Made by a program: the position numbers and the translations under genes
Origin: Hibiscus mutabilis
Lineage: Eukaryota > Streptophyta > Magnoliopsida > Malvales > Malvaceae
Assembly: GCA_019671005.1 (NCBI GenBank)
Contig: CM033745.1
Span: forward strand, 40,903,834 to 40,967,833
Reading direction: 5' to 3'
DNA: 64,000 nt
The notes under the pieces: model-generated
Databases searched by the model: none
What the model was told of the DNA's origin: nothing
What the model saw: only the letters and a program-made list of their open reading frames with translations
Shown here: in pieces, positions 62,701 to 64,000 of the stretch
Layout: every line of letters starts with the position of its first letter
How positions within the stretch are numbered: position 1 is the first letter of the stretch

Positions 62701-63610
62701 GGTAGAAAAAATAGAGCAACTTGGTTACAAAGCTTAGTTTTGCATGTTTACACAATAGGATCTTACTAAAATAGTTTCTGGGCTATATGACTATGTTAAT
62801 CCTTTTATGTTTCACTTCCAGCAGTGGTTACTAATAATTCAGTTTGTTTAACATCCAATTTACATTATCTAATCATGATCATGTTCAATTCATTAATTCC
62901 ATAGCTCAATTACAAGTTCTAAACATTCAATTCTTACATCAACATCTAATTTCAAATTTCCAGCAACCTAGTTTTGTTATACCATTCCTTTCACATAATT
63001 TCCAGCCTATAACCACAATAAATCAACATGTAATGCAACCTAACATGTCATCTAACAATTTTGAGATCAATTCCAACAATTATACACGAGTCTATTACAT
63101 GTTCATCACATTTCCAGCATCTATACACTCAAATCACATTTCCATTTCAATTCAACAATTCAAACATGAAATTTACAATAGAAACAAGTAATTACCTTAA
63201 TCTCTAAGCTATCTAGACTTAATTTGGAGCTAAATCAAGGTTGTAGGGCATGGATTCATGCTTTCTCCCTCAAGCTTTCCTTTCTCTCTTTAATTCGGCC
63301 AACAAAGAGAAAGTGAAGAAGATGATGACACTTAATCCAAGTTATTGGATTTGTGAATTGTCTAAAATATCCCTTGATTAATCCTTAATATTAACTTATT
63401 CAAGGGAAACTATGGAATATTGAAACTTTAGCATGCATTCTTTACAATTGTTAGAGTTTACAAGTTGGTCACCTTAATTTGGTCATTTTGTTCTTTCATT
63501 CTTTCAATTAGATCCTTGACTAATCAATTTAGCTTAATTTCTAGATTCAATTAAGCTATCACTTAAGCACTTGACTTCAATACTTCTAAGCTAGGATTTG
63601 GGGTGTTACA
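59785..63610 (-). mobile_element. Solo LTR-A, mosaic A1/A2, with perfect TSD
   Basis: 3826 bp, TG..CA ends, flanked by CTTAC at 59780-59784 and 63611-63615, with no internal coding region: a solo LTR. On the minus strand its start is A1-like (TGTAACACCCCAAATCCTAG), while the middle (TGTCGCCAAATAGGGGCC near 61396) and end are A2-like. Hairpin TAAGTACA/TGTACTTA at 60925-60944, AACTACACTCAC at 61901-61912. The 115-codon frame at 62844-63191 is not protein-like. Confidence 0.93.
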
Positions 63611-64000
63611 CTTACTGGTAAAGTTTCATTGCTTTTGGATATGAATTGCCAGGTCAAATCGAATAAAAACCAGCTAAAATCTGTCATTACATGTTAGGGC
63701 GTATCGATACGGGTGATGGCATATCGATATGGTCATGCATATTTGGTAATGTAACATTGTTCAAACAGGGTGTATTGATACGGTTTGGGCATATCGGTAC
63801 GAAAAATGGCTACTGGAATTTGAGTGTAGAAATGGTGTCGATATAGTCCTAGAGGGTATCGATACGAGGTCAAGATGGTCAACCTGTATCGATACAGTCC
63901 CAACTGTACCGATATGGTTTTGCTATGTTTGAATCTGGAAATCTGGAATTAGGCTTAGCGTATCGATACTGCCTTTAAGGTATCGATACAATGTTAGCTA
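63611..64000 (+). mobile_element. LTR-E continuation with GTATCGATAC cluster
   Basis: Begins with the right CTTAC arm and continues LTR-E. Exact GTATCGATAC occurs at 63701, 63856, 63886, 63960 and 63980, with variants (CATATCGATATG, GTATTGATAC, GTACCGATAT) between. Cut by the window edge. Confidence 0.65.

Noticed and set aside
62844..63191. 115-codon frame at the right end
   Set aside because: Lies in the solo LTR-A; rich in Asn/Ser/His from AT-rich DNA; the equivalent frames in other LTR-A copies are broken.

Overview
The window reads as repeat-rich, probably pericentromeric or otherwise heterochromatic, DNA of a flowering plant. It is AT-rich and has no bacterial-style operons. I found no intact host gene, tRNA, rRNA or CRISPR array. 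Nearly all of it is LTR retrotransposon sequence. The main group is Ty3/gypsy chromoviruses with very long LTRs (about 3.1-5.6 kb), TG..CA ends, 5-bp target-site duplications (TSDs), an initiator-Met-tRNA primer site and a C-terminal chromodomain, which fits the Tekay/Del lineage. The species cannot be named from the sequence.

Layout. 1-10519: a same-orientation (+) nest. An LTR-A ends at 1773 inside the reverse transcriptase (RT) of a second element (3' part 1774-7768), which sits inside the integrase of a third (3' part 7769-10519), which interrupts an LTR-B (10520-11247). The left halves should lie upstream of the window. 11248-12385: LTR end and primer site of a Tat/Ogre-like element. 12486-16441: a minus-strand LTR-C plus its flank, which occurs a second time at 17524-51320. 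16442-17300: unassigned DNA with two coding-like scraps. 17300-17523: gag start and primer site of the LTR-C element.

17524-50395 is one LTR-C split by two insertions: a structurally complete 12.7-kb element (20388-33123, TSD TCCCC) and a 15.3-kb element D (33218-48563, TSD TACTG). D carries two further LTR insertions (36983-40282 and 41520-45371). 51321-56908 is an LTR-B (+) abutting an Athila/Tat-like gag remnant. 57379-57705 is a short LTR end. 57706 to the window edge is an LTR-E (+) interrupted by a solo LTR-A (59785-63610, TSD CTTAC).

Function. The domains are the usual retrotransposon set: Gag with CCHC knuckle, protease, RT, RNase H, integrase and chromodomain. Every copy has stops, frameshifts or lost catalytic residues, so none looks autonomous. 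The most interesting unexplained signal is inside the long LTRs. Families with little other similarity share the same ordered landmarks: a splice-donor-like site, a GTGAGTGTAGTT block, a hairpin after CTCAC whose stem changes by compensating substitutions, a second inverted repeat, and a GGTGGCAC block. This suggests a constrained, possibly spliced, LTR leader RNA.
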